DNA from: Paractinoplanes durhamensis
GTDB lineage: Bacteria; Actinomycetota; Actinomycetes; Mycobacteriales; Micromonosporaceae
Assembly: GCF_016862175.1 (NCBI RefSeq)
Contig: NZ_BOML01000031.1
Span: 186,001 to 250,000, forward strand
Length of the DNA: 64,000 nucleotides
Reading direction: 5' to 3'
This document shows positions 30,708-38,107 of this stretch, piece by piece. The notes under the pieces were generated by a model, which was not told the origin of the DNA, ran no database searches, and worked only from the letters and a program-made list of their open reading frames with translations. Position 1 is the stretch's first letter, and each line of letters begins with the position of its first letter. The position numbers and the translations under genes are program-made.

Positions 30708-31436
30708 TTACGCTGAGTCCCGCTTCCGGGTGACCCAGGCCGCCGCCTCGCGCACCGTCGCGACGATCTCCCCGGCCGGCAGCGGCGGCCGATCGACGAG
30801 CACGACCGGAATCCCGCGCTCCCGGGCCGCCGCGAGCTTGGCCGCCGGCCCACCACTGTCCTTACTGACCAGCACGTCGATCCGATGACCGGCGAGCAGC
30901 TGCCGTTCGCCCTCGAGCGTGAACGGCCCCCGATCCAGGATCACCTCGAGATCGGCCGGCATCGGCGGAGCCGGCGGCTCCACCGACCGCGCCAGGAACC
31001 AGCACCCCTCCACCCCGGCGAACGCCGCGATCTCCTGCCGCCCGGTGGTCAGAAAAACCCGCCGGCCGAGCCGGGGAAGAAGAGCGGAAGCTTCCCCAAG
31101 ATTGGGTACGCGGTGCCAGGCGTCGCCCGCCTCCTCGACCCACCCCGGCCGCCGCAGATGCAGCAGCGGAACCCCGGCGAGCGCCGCCGCCCGGCTCGCG
31201 TTGGCACTGATCGTCGCCGCGAACGGATGGGTGGCGTCCACCAGAAGGTCGACGCCACGCCCGGTCAGGAAGCCGGCCAGCCCGTCCGCGCCACCGAACC
31301 CGCCGATCCGCACCTCACCCGGCGGCAGCAGCGGCGAGCTGGTCCGCCCGGCGAGCGAACTGATCACGGTGTGCCCCGGCAGCGCCCCCGCGAGGGCCCG
31401 GGCATCCGCGGTCCCACCAAGAATCAGGACGATCAA
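30708..31436 (-). CDS. cobK: Precorrin-6A reductase
   Basis: 242 residues from TTG 31436; no ATG or GTG is available near, and a TACGCA box close upstream suggests a leaderless start. LILGGTADARALAGAL, VDLLVDATHPFAATISANAS, LTTGRQEIAAFAG and VSKDSGGPAAKLAAARERGI are CobK/CbiJ signatures. It reduces precorrin-6A with NADPH just before CobL acts. It lies 6 kb from cobL-cobM, separated by zwf and the marR operon. Confidence 0.93.
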   Translation of the reverse strand: MIVLILGGTADARALAGALPGHTVISSLAGRTSSPLLPPGEVRIGGFGGADGLAGFLTGRGVDLLVDATHPFAATISANASRAAALAGVPLLHLRRPGWVEEAGDAWHRVPNLGEASALLPRLGRRVFLTTGRQEIAAFAGVEGCWFLARSVEPPAPPMPADLEVILDRGPFTLEGERQLLAGHRIDVLVSKDSGGPAAKLAAARERGIPVVLVDRPPLPAGEIVATVREAAAWVTRKRDSA

Positions 31437-31611
31437 ACGTGCGTACCCCGCAATTCATTTCCTTCCCGAATTTCCGGGAGAATACGCCACTCGGGTGGCC
31501 CATTCGGAATCGCTGTCCAAACCAGACGGACTACCTGGCCGGCCCGGCCGCATTCCTAAGATCAACACGCCCAAGTCCCCTGGGCACGCTCACCGATCAG
31601 CAAGGATTCGC

Positions 31612-32034
31612 ATGACCGCCGGCATGTTCGCACAGCCCCGGCACAGAATACACACAGACAATGCGCTCCCGCTTTCTTCACCGGGTGAATTGACGCGCAA
31701 AGTCCGCACCGAGCGACGGCAATTGCGGGTCGCCGCGGTCGTGCCGGCCTACAACGAGGCCGCCGCGATCGCCGACACCATCGCCTCGCTGCGGCGGCAG
31801 ACCCAGCGCCCGGAGCTGATCGTGGTCGTGCCCAACAACTGCACCGACCACACCGCCGAGGCCGCCACCCGGGCCGGCGCTTACGTGATCGAGTTCCCCG
31901 GCCACAACCCGGACAAGAAGGCCGGCGCCATCAACTACGCCCTGGACCGCCTGGAGCCGTACCTGGGCGGCGTCCGAAGCTCCCGCCTGCACCTGACCAT
32001 CAACGGCAAACCCTTGAATCGGGGCCGCCACTAG
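31612..32034 (+). pseudogene. Truncated family-2 glycosyltransferase
   Basis: ATG 31612 with AAGGA upstream begins a frame with VAAVVPAYNEAAAIADTIAS, LIVVVPNNCTDHTAEAATRA and KAGAINYALDRLEPYL, the nucleotide-sugar half of a GT-A fold. The DxD strand, acceptor half and membrane helices should follow, but the frame diverges after about residue 122 and stops at residue 140. About two thirds of the enzyme is missing. The 175 bases upstream (31437-31611) contain a GTCC/GGAC mini-hairpin but no riboswitch I recognise. Confidence 0.7.
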
Positions 32035-32049
32035 CACTCGCGGCGCTGG

Positions 32050-32721
32050 TCAGGCCGCGTTCTTGACGTGCAGGTCCGTCGGCCGGAAGTCGGGACTCGA
32101 CGGCCCCTCCGAGTCCGACGACCACCCGGGCGTGGAGCCACCGGTGGCGTGAATGGCCGTCCGGCAGACGTCGGACGTGAACTGGGCGGCCCCGGGTTCG
32201 TCGTCCGCGATGACGGTGATCGCGACGGTGACCGTGCCGGCCTCGGCGTCCCTGAAGACCACGGAGTCCCGCATGGACTCGTTGCATTCCTCGAGATTGT
32301 GCAGCTCGGCGGTCAGAGCGTCGGCCGCCGAGGCCAGCTCGGCCGAGGTCAGCCGACTGTCGTCCCGATTGCGGACGTCGAACGACATCTTGCACCGGTA
32401 TCGCGCGGTGAACGTCAGCCGGCGCTGCGGCATCGCGACGCCGCCCTGGGTGATCTCGATGCGGAACTCGAGCCCGGTCGCCCGGGTCAGTTTCGCGAGC
32501 GTCATCAACGACGGCGGGTGTTCGCCGGTCTCCAGCCGGGCGATGACGGGTTGTTTGAGACCGGTCTGCTTCGCCAGATCGCGCTGGCTGAGCTGCTGTT
32601 CGGTGCGATACCGCACCATCGCCAGCGCTACCTCGCGAGCAAACGCTCCACGATCCCACTCGTCGGCGAAATCCGGGTCAGTCTGCTTGCGTTCCTCGAT
32701 GACCTGGTCGATGGTCTTCAA
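32050..32721 (-). CDS. HigA-like XRE antitoxin with an extra C-terminal domain
   Basis: 223 residues from TTG 32721, overlapping the toxin stop as TTGA. LKTIDQVIEERKQTDPDFAD leads into an XRE helix-turn-helix (QQLSQRDLAKQTGLKQPVIA, RLETGEHPPSLMTLAKLTRA), ending at FRIEITQGG near residue 88, the normal end of such antitoxins. A further 130 residues (TFTARYRCKMSFDVR, VTVAITVIADDEPG) look like a second beta-rich domain not usual in this family. The cognate toxin is reduced to 39 codons, so this may now act as a free-standing regulator. Confidence 0.75.
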   Translation of the reverse strand: MKTIDQVIEERKQTDPDFADEWDRGAFAREVALAMVRYRTEQQLSQRDLAKQTGLKQPVIARLETGEHPPSLMTLAKLTRATGLEFRIEITQGGVAMPQRRLTFTARYRCKMSFDVRNRDDSRLTSAELASAADALTAELHNLEECNESMRDSVVFRDAEAGTVTVAITVIADDEPGAAQFTSDVCRTAIHATGGSTPGWSSDSEGPSSPDFRPTDLHVKNAA

Positions 32722-32837
32722 CTGATCCCCACCGACTCCAGCTTCTTGATCACATTGGCCACGGCGACGGCTTCGCCGCTCGGCAGGGCACCGAGTTCGT
32801 CTGCAGCTTGAGGCAACAGCACCGTCGTGAAGGCCAT
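32718..32837 (-). pseudogene. Toxin stub of a HigB/RelE-like family
   Basis: ATG 32837 begins MAFTTVLLPQAADELGALPS and ends after VIKKLESVGIS-stop, 39 codons in all. This matches only the first strand and helices of RelE/HigB-like toxins, which run to about 100-115 residues. The catalytic half is gone by internal deletion while the reading frame still overlaps the antitoxin start, so coupling is preserved. Confidence 0.55.
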
Positions 32838-32846
32838 GACCCAAGA

Positions 32847-32866
32847 CGATAACAGAATTGCTATCG
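32847..32866. promoter_or_regulatory. Inverted repeat CGATAAC/GCTATCG, probable antitoxin operator
   Basis: 20 bases with 7-bp arms (one mismatch) ten bases upstream of the toxin stub start. The AT-rich centre and the position fit an XRE antitoxin operator overlapping the promoter. Confidence 0.5.
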
Positions 32867-33159
32867 CCGACGTTACGCCCGCAGCCGCAGCAATGTCACG
32901 GAAACTCAGGCTGAAGAGTGTCCCCGAGATGGGTGACATCCCTCTCCGCCCAGGAGCGGTGAAAGGGTTCGGATCAACTCATCTCGGTCGCGCAGTGGAC
33001 TCGTCATGGCGGGAGCCTGGCAGGGGCGTACGACAAAAAGCCTTTGCCTTGGCCGGATCGGCCTCCGTTTACCGGCCTGTCATATGGCGGCAATGGTTCG
33101 CGACTTTCCGTCCTGAAACGTTTGTCGCGCCAGCGGAAGAACGCCGAGGGAGCTGCGGG

Positions 33160-34161
33160 ATGCCATATCAGGCCGAATACATCTGGATCGATGGCACTAA
33201 GCCGTCGCCGTTGCTCAGGAACAAGACCCGCATCGTGGCGGATGGCAAAGAACCCGAAATCTGGGGATTCGACGGATCGAGCACCAATCAGGCGCCCGGT
33301 GACCAGTCGGACTGTGTGTTGCGGCCGGTCTACACCTGTCCGGACCCGCTGCGGAACGAGGGCGACATCCTCGTGCTGTGTGATGTCGAATTGACCGACT
33401 TCACCCCGCATCCGACCAACACCCGCGCCTTCTGCGTCGCGGCCGCCGAGAAGTACGCCGATCAGGAACCGATGTTCGGCATCGAGCAGGAGTACACGTT
33501 CTTCCAGAACGGCCGGCCGCTGGGCTGGCCGGAGAACGGCTACCCGGCGCCGCAGGGGCCGTACTACTGCGGGGTCGGCGGCGAGAAGATGGTCGGCCGC
33601 GAGATCGTCGAGGCGCACACCGCCGCGTGCCTGAAGGCGGGGCTCTCGATCGAGGGCACGAACGCCGAGGTCATGATGGGCCAGTGGGAGTTCCAGATCG
33701 GGGTCCTGCCGGCTCCGATGATCGGCGACCAGATGTGGGTCGCCCGGTGGCTGTTGCACCGCATCGCCGAGGACTTCGGCGTGGTCGTCTCGTTCGACGC
33801 CAAGCCGATGCCCGGTGACTGGAACGGTGCGGGCGCGCACACCAACTTCTCCACCAAGGCCACGATGCAGGGCTACGACGCGATCGTGACCGCGTGCGAG
33901 GCGCTGGGGCGGAACGCGGCTGCGCACGTCGAGGCGTACGGTGCCGGGATCAAGGACCGGCTGACCGGTGCGCACGAGACGGCCAGCTGGGAGAACTTCA
34001 GCTGGGGCGCCTCCGACCGCGGTGCCTCGGTGCGCATCCCGTGGGCCGTGGAGAAGGCGAAGAAGGGCTGGCTCGAGGACCGTCGCCCGAACGCCAACAT
34101 GGACCCCTACGTGGTCGCCGGCATGATCATCGAGACCTGCTGCGGGGCTCTCGCCGAGTGA
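33160..34161 (+). CDS. glnII: Glutamine synthetase type II
   Basis: 333 residues from ATG 33160 with GAGGGA upstream; an in-frame extension to 32827 is not credible. YQAEYIWIDGTKPSPLLRNK, EPEIWGFDGSSTNQAPGDQS, FGIEQEYTFF, GTNAEVMMGQWEFQIG, GAGAHTNFSTKAT and DRGASVRIPW are the ATP, metal and glutamate sites of eukaryotic-type GSII. It makes glutamine from glutamate and ammonia, without the adenylylation control of GSI. It is convergent with a GlnR-family regulator 450 bases away. No clear GlnR box was found directly upstream. Confidence 0.95.
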   Translation: MPYQAEYIWIDGTKPSPLLRNKTRIVADGKEPEIWGFDGSSTNQAPGDQSDCVLRPVYTCPDPLRNEGDILVLCDVELTDFTPHPTNTRAFCVAAAEKYADQEPMFGIEQEYTFFQNGRPLGWPENGYPAPQGPYYCGVGGEKMVGREIVEAHTAACLKAGLSIEGTNAEVMMGQWEFQIGVLPAPMIGDQMWVARWLLHRIAEDFGVVVSFDAKPMPGDWNGAGAHTNFSTKATMQGYDAIVTACEALGRNAAAHVEAYGAGIKDRLTGAHETASWENFSWGASDRGASVRIPWAVEKAKKGWLEDRRPNANMDPYVVAGMIIETCCGALAE

Positions 34162-34174
34162 TCCATCCGGGGTG

Positions 34175-34206
34175 AAGGGTCCGTCCTCGTGAGGGCGGAC
34201 CCTTTT
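34175..34206. terminator. Strong bidirectional hairpin terminator
   Basis: AAGGGTCCG pairs with CGGACCCTT around CCTC/GAGG, followed by TTTT. It lies between glnII and the convergent gene 34213-34644 and could end both transcripts. Confidence 0.85.
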
Positions 34207-34212
34207 CCGTGC

Positions 34213-34644
34213 CTAGAAGCGGGCGCTGCGCAGCGGGTCGGGCTCGTCGACCTGGTCGTGCAGCACCTCGAGCACCATCGTGGCCAGGTGCGGCTCCATG
34301 CGCGCGTTGCCGCTGGGGTCGGTGGAGATGAACGTCGTGGACATGCCCTTGGCCCGCCACGCCCGCTCGATCGCCGAGTGGGTGCCGCCGATGGCCTTGG
34401 CCGACCCGACCACGGCGGTGAGGTCGGCGAACGCGGCACGGCCCGGAGCGGCCAGGGCCACCTGCCGGATGTACTCCGTACGCTTCTCGCCATAACCCCG
34501 CAGCAGCGCGATGATCTTCTCCCGCACCACCTCGGGGCTGACCGAAGTTGCGGCGCTGCGTTCGCTGAGCCGGTCCAGAATTGAGCGAGCTTCCTCGATG
34601 TCCCCCTCGAGGTCAGGGTTGAAGGTGATCGTCACAGATGCCAT
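34213..34644 (-). CDS. Hypothetical soluble protein downstream of the GlnR-type gene
   Basis: 143 residues from ATG 34644, whose start overlaps the end of the upstream gene by 32 bases. A short N-terminal strand (ASVTITFNPDLEGDIEEARS) is followed by helices and a C-terminal FISTDPSGNARMEPHLATMV. No family recognised. The AT-rich tandem palindromes at 34661-34697 lie just upstream and probably control it. No strong ribosome-binding site. Confidence 0.6.
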   Translation of the reverse strand: MASVTITFNPDLEGDIEEARSILDRLSERSAATSVSPEVVREKIIALLRGYGEKRTEYIRQVALAAPGRAAFADLTAVVGSAKAIGGTHSAIERAWRAKGMSTTFISTDPSGNARMEPHLATMVLEVLHDQVDEPDPLRSARF

Positions 34645-35356
34645 GTCTCAGTTGTAGCTCCGATCTATAAAGATCGCAAGTACTATCTTTAAAGATATCT
34701 ACTTCGGGTGTGCCGCCGAGCCGGTAACCGACCTGGCGGACCGTTGCGATCAGGAACTCGTTGCCCGGTCCCAGCTTGGACCGCAGCCGCCGGACGTGCA
34801 TGTCCACCGTGCGGTGGCCGCCGGCGAAGTCGTAGCCCCAGACCTCCCGCAGCAGCCGCTCGCGGGTGAAGACCTGCCCCGGATGCAGGGCCAGGAACTT
34901 GAGAAGCTCGAACTCCCGGAACGCGAGCGCGACCCGCCGCCCGCCGACGGTGACGCTGAACGAGCGCGGATCGATGGTCAGCCGCCCGGCCTCGATCGGC
35001 CCGTCGACGGTCCGGGCGGCCAGCCGCCCGGCCGCCATCTGCAGGCGCGACTGCAGCTCACCGGGCCCGGCGCCGGCCAGCACGATGTCGTCCAGCCCCC
35101 AGTCGGCGGTGACCGAGGCCAGCCCCGACTCGGCAACCACCGCGATCAACGGCACCGCCAGGCCGTCGAACCGCAGGGTGCGGCAGGTCTCGCGGGCTTC
35201 GCGCGGATGCGGCCGGGCATCCACGAGCACGGCGTCGGTCACCCGGCCGAGCCGATCGTCCGGCCCGACCCGAACCGCATGGTCAAGCAGCTCGAGCGCC
35301 GGCAGCGGCTGACCCCAGCGCCCCGGTGACCCCGGAACCAGCAGCAGAATCTCCAC
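34613..35356 (-). CDS. GlnR-family orphan response regulator (OmpR-type winged helix)
   Basis: 247 residues from GTG 35356. The atypical receiver (ALELLDHAVRVGPDDRLGRV, LIAVVAESGLASVTADWGLD, GAGPGELQSRLQMAAGRL) matches GlnR of actinobacteria, and the winged helix (FREFELLKFLALHPGQVFTR, ERLLREVWGYDFAGGHRTVD, MHVRRLRSKLGP) follows. GlnR controls nitrogen genes including glutamine synthetases. The last 28 residues are not GlnR-like and are encoded by an AT-rich palindrome block, so the 3' end may have been remodelled. Whether this is the main GlnR or a paralogue is not decidable here. Confidence 0.8.
   Translation of the reverse strand: MEILLLVPGSPGRWGQPLPALELLDHAVRVGPDDRLGRVTDAVLVDARPHPREARETCRTLRFDGLAVPLIAVVAESGLASVTADWGLDDIVLAGAGPGELQSRLQMAAGRLAARTVDGPIEAGRLTIDPRSFSVTVGGRRVALAFREFELLKFLALHPGQVFTRERLLREVWGYDFAGGHRTVDMHVRRLRSKLGPGNEFLIATVRQVGYRLGGTPEVDIFKDSTCDLYRSELQLRHGICDDHLQP
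34661..34697. promoter_or_regulatory. Tandem AT-rich palindromes, probable operator pair
   Basis: CGATCT-ATAA-AGATCG (34661-34676) and the perfect palindrome TATCTTTAAAGATA (34684-34697) share ATCT/AGAT half-sites with centres 22 bp apart, two helix turns. The block is a striking AT island within the 3' end of the GlnR-type gene and 17 bases upstream of the 34644 start. Confidence 0.55.
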
Positions 35357-35397
35357 AGGAAGCAGCCTGCCCCGCCCGTGTTTCGATCAAGGGCGTC

Positions 35398-36336
35398 CTA
35401 GTCCTCCGGGGGTGTCTCCAGGCCGTCGCGCTCGGCCCACTCCAGCAGGGTGGTCAGGTCGTATGCGGTGTCGTCGATCGTGGCGTGCAGGTCGCCCAGG
35501 CGGGTGAAGCGGTCCGGGACCGTCTTGATGGTGAAGTCGTGCGGGTCGGCGTCGGGGATCTCGGACCACTCGATCGGGGTGGAGACCGTGCCGGCCGCCA
35601 CGCCGCGCACCGAGTAGGCGCTCGCGATCGTGTGGTCTCGGGCGTTCTGGTTGTAGTCGACGAACAGCTTGGCCGGGTCGCGGTCCTTGCGCCACCACGT
35701 GGTCGTGACGTCGTCGGGGGCGCGGCGCTCGACCTCGCGGGCGAACGCCAGGGCCGCCCGGCGCACCTCGCCGAACTCCCACTCCGGCTTGATCCGCACG
35801 TAGATGTGCAGGCCCCGGCCGCCGGACGTCTTCGGGTAGCCGGTGATGCCGAGGTCGTCGAGCACCTCGCGGGCCACCGCGGCGACCCGGCGGACCCGGT
35901 CGTAGGTGCAGTCCGGCATCGGGTCGAGGTCGATCCGCCACTCGTCGGGCTTCTCGGTGTCGGCTCGGCGCGAGTTCCACGGGTGGAACTCGACGGTCGA
36001 CATCTGTACCGCCCAGATCACGTCGGCCAGTTTCGTCACGCACAGCTCGTCGGCGTGCCGGTGGTATCGCGGAAAGGTCACCCGGACCGTCTCCAGCCAG
36101 GGCGGCGCGCCGTTCGGCACGCGCTTCTGGTGGACCTTCTCGCCGGCCAGGCCGGACGGGAAGCGGTGCAGCATGCACGGCCGCTCGCGCAGCGCCCGGA
36201 CGATCCCGTCGCCGACCGCGAGGTAGTAGTTGACCAGGTCGAGCTTGGTCAGCCCGAGGTCGGGGAAGTAGATCCGGTCGGGGTTGGAGATGCGGACCTC
36301 GAGGTCGCCGGCCTGGACCGTGGTCGCGCTGCCCAC
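35398..36336 (-). CDS. LigD-type DNA polymerase/primase domain protein (NHEJ)
   Basis: 312 residues from GTG 36336, directly abutting the upstream stop. LVNYYLAVGDGIVRALRERP, HRFPSGLAGEKVHQKRVP, the catalytic WRIDLDPMPDCTYD, the KTSGGRGLHIYVRI loop and LFVDYNQNARDHTIASAYS are motifs of the LigD polymerase domain, an archaeo-eukaryotic primase-like enzyme that fills gaps in end joining. It is a stand-alone PolDom without ligase or nuclease. Ku and LigD ligase genes are not in the window. Coupling to an acyl-CoA dehydrogenase gene is unusual. Confidence 0.92.
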   Translation of the reverse strand: MGSATTVQAGDLEVRISNPDRIYFPDLGLTKLDLVNYYLAVGDGIVRALRERPCMLHRFPSGLAGEKVHQKRVPNGAPPWLETVRVTFPRYHRHADELCVTKLADVIWAVQMSTVEFHPWNSRRADTEKPDEWRIDLDPMPDCTYDRVRRVAAVAREVLDDLGITGYPKTSGGRGLHIYVRIKPEWEFGEVRRAALAFAREVERRAPDDVTTTWWRKDRDPAKLFVDYNQNARDHTIASAYSVRGVAAGTVSTPIEWSEIPDADPHDFTIKTVPDRFTRLGDLHATIDDTAYDLTTLLEWAERDGLETPPED

Positions 36337-38061
36337 CTAGAACACCTGCGGGTCGAGGTCGGCGAGCAGCGTGTCCCGCGAGTCGAGCAGGTCGAGCAGC
36401 GGGCCGGTGCGTGGCAGTTCGTGGGTGACGAAGTAGCGGGCGGCCAGCCGCTTGCCTTCGTAGAATTTGTCGGTTTTGTCCCCGACGGCCGCGGCCTGCT
36501 CCAGCCACATCCAGGCGATCACCAGGTGACCGACGGCGTCGAGGTAGGCCGTCGAGTTGGCCAGCGCCACCGTCGGGTTGCCGTCGGCCCACAGCTTGGC
36601 GGTGGTGGCCGCGACCCGATCGGCCGCCGCGAGCACGGGTTTGCCGAGCTCGCTGTCCGAAGCCGTCGCGCGGATCCGATCCAGCAGCAGCGCCAGGCCC
36701 GCGCCGTCGCGCATCAGGACCTTGCGGCCGAGCAGGTCGAGGCCCTGGATGCCGTCGGTGCCCTCGTGGATCGAGTTGAGCCGGTTGTCCCGGTAGAACT
36801 GCTCGACCGGATATTCGCGCGTGTAGCCGTAGCCGCCGTGGATCTGGATCGCGTGATCGTTGGCGAGCCGGCACCACTGCGACGGCCACGCCTTCACGAT
36901 CGGCGTCAGCACGTCGAGGAGCAGGTCGTTCTCGGCCGAGGGCTGGTCCAGCAGCTTCGCCGCATAGAGCACAAGAGCGAGACCCCCTTCGACGTACGTC
37001 TTGGAGGCGAGCAACATGCGACGGACATCCGGGTGCTCGATGATCGGCACCGGCGGCGCGGCCGGGTCCTTGGCCGCGACCGGCCGCCCCTGCAGCCGCT
37101 CCCGGGCATACGCGAGGGCGTGCAGGTAACCCGTGTAGCCGAGGGCCACCGCGCCCGAGCCCACCCCGATCCGCGCCTCGTTCATCATGTGGAACATGTA
37201 GGCGAGGCCGTGCCCCTCCCTGCCCACCAGGTAGCCGGTCGCGTCGTCGAAGGAGAGCACCGCGTTGGTGGTGCCCCGGTAGCCCATCTTGTGGTTGAGC
37301 CCGGCCAGGGCGACGCCGTTGCGGTCGCCGACCGTGCCGTCCGCGGCGACGTGGTGCTTGGGCACGATGAACAGCGACAGGCTCTTCACGCCGGGCGGGG
37401 CGCCGGCCACCCGGGCCAGCACCAGGTGCACGATCGTCTCGCTCAGCTCGTGGTCGCCGCCGGAGATCCACATCTTGCTGCCGGTGACCCGGTAGCTGCC
37501 GTCGCCGGCCGGCACCGCCTTGGTGGTCACGTCGCTCAGCGAGGAGCCGGCCTGCGGCTCGGACAGGCACATCGTGCCGGTGAACCGGCCGTCCAGGATC
37601 GGCTTCGCGTACGTCTCGATCTGCTCCGGCGTGCCGTGCGCGAGCAGCAGGCTGGCGTTGCCGATGGACAGCATCGGGTAGGCCGAGGTGCCGGTGTTCG
37701 CCGCCTGGAACCACAGGAAGCAGGCCCGGGCCACCACGTGCGGCAACTGCATGCCACCGACCTCGGCATCCATGTTCGCCGAGATCAGGCCGGTCTCGTT
37801 GAACGCCTTCAGCGCCGCCGCGACCTCCGGGATGATCGTCACCCGCTCGCCGTCGAAGGTCGGCTCCTCGAGATCGTTGCGCCGGTTGTGCGGGGCGAAA
37901 TCCCGCTCGGCGATCCGGGCGGACACGTCGAGGAACGCGTCGAACGTCTCCCGGGAGTGCTCGGCGAAGCGCTCCCGCGAGGTCAGCGCCTCGACGTCGA
38001 GCCACTCGTAGAGCAGGAAGTCGAGGTCACGCCGGGACAGGATCCGGGACACCGCAGGCAC
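36337..38061 (-). CDS. Acyl-CoA dehydrogenase, long form with C-terminal extension
   Basis: 574 residues from GTG 38061 (GTG 38052 also possible). Flavin and substrate motifs: MCLSEPQAGSSLSDVTTKAV, KMWISGGDHELSETIVHLVL, YGYTREYPVEQFYRDNRLNS and the HEGTDGIQGLDLLGRK segment that holds the usual catalytic Glu. About 150 extra C-terminal residues form the extra helical domain of the larger family members. It oxidises acyl-CoA to enoyl-CoA with FAD. Its stop abuts the start of the LigD-type polymerase gene, so the two are co-transcribed. Confidence 0.9.
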   Translation of the reverse strand: MPAVSRILSRRDLDFLLYEWLDVEALTSRERFAEHSRETFDAFLDVSARIAERDFAPHNRRNDLEEPTFDGERVTIIPEVAAALKAFNETGLISANMDAEVGGMQLPHVVARACFLWFQAANTGTSAYPMLSIGNASLLLAHGTPEQIETYAKPILDGRFTGTMCLSEPQAGSSLSDVTTKAVPAGDGSYRVTGSKMWISGGDHELSETIVHLVLARVAGAPPGVKSLSLFIVPKHHVAADGTVGDRNGVALAGLNHKMGYRGTTNAVLSFDDATGYLVGREGHGLAYMFHMMNEARIGVGSGAVALGYTGYLHALAYARERLQGRPVAAKDPAAPPVPIIEHPDVRRMLLASKTYVEGGLALVLYAAKLLDQPSAENDLLLDVLTPIVKAWPSQWCRLANDHAIQIHGGYGYTREYPVEQFYRDNRLNSIHEGTDGIQGLDLLGRKVLMRDGAGLALLLDRIRATASDSELGKPVLAAADRVAATTAKLWADGNPTVALANSTAYLDAVGHLVIAWMWLEQAAAVGDKTDKFYEGKRLAARYFVTHELPRTGPLLDLLDSRDTLLADLDPQVF

Positions 38062-38077
38062 CGCCGTTTCGCGCTCG

Positions 38078-38098
38078 CTGGGGGCTTCAGACCCCCAG
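38078..38098 (-). terminator. Hairpin terminator after the diguanylate cyclase gene
   Basis: CTGGGGG/CCCCCAG stem with a 7-base loop, ten bases beyond the stop of the gene at 38108 and 17 bases before the acyl-CoA dehydrogenase start. Confidence 0.6.
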
Positions 38099-38107
38099 TG
38101 TGCCCTC

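Noticed and set aside
31437-31611. Riboswitch before the truncated glycosyltransferase
   Set aside because: A GTCC/GGAC mini-hairpin is visible, but neither c-di-GMP, ydaO nor other consensus elements could be matched.
33060-33159. GlnR box upstream of glnII
   Set aside because: A GAAAC half-site is present at 33115-33119, but no GTnAC partner lies at the required 6-base spacing on either side.
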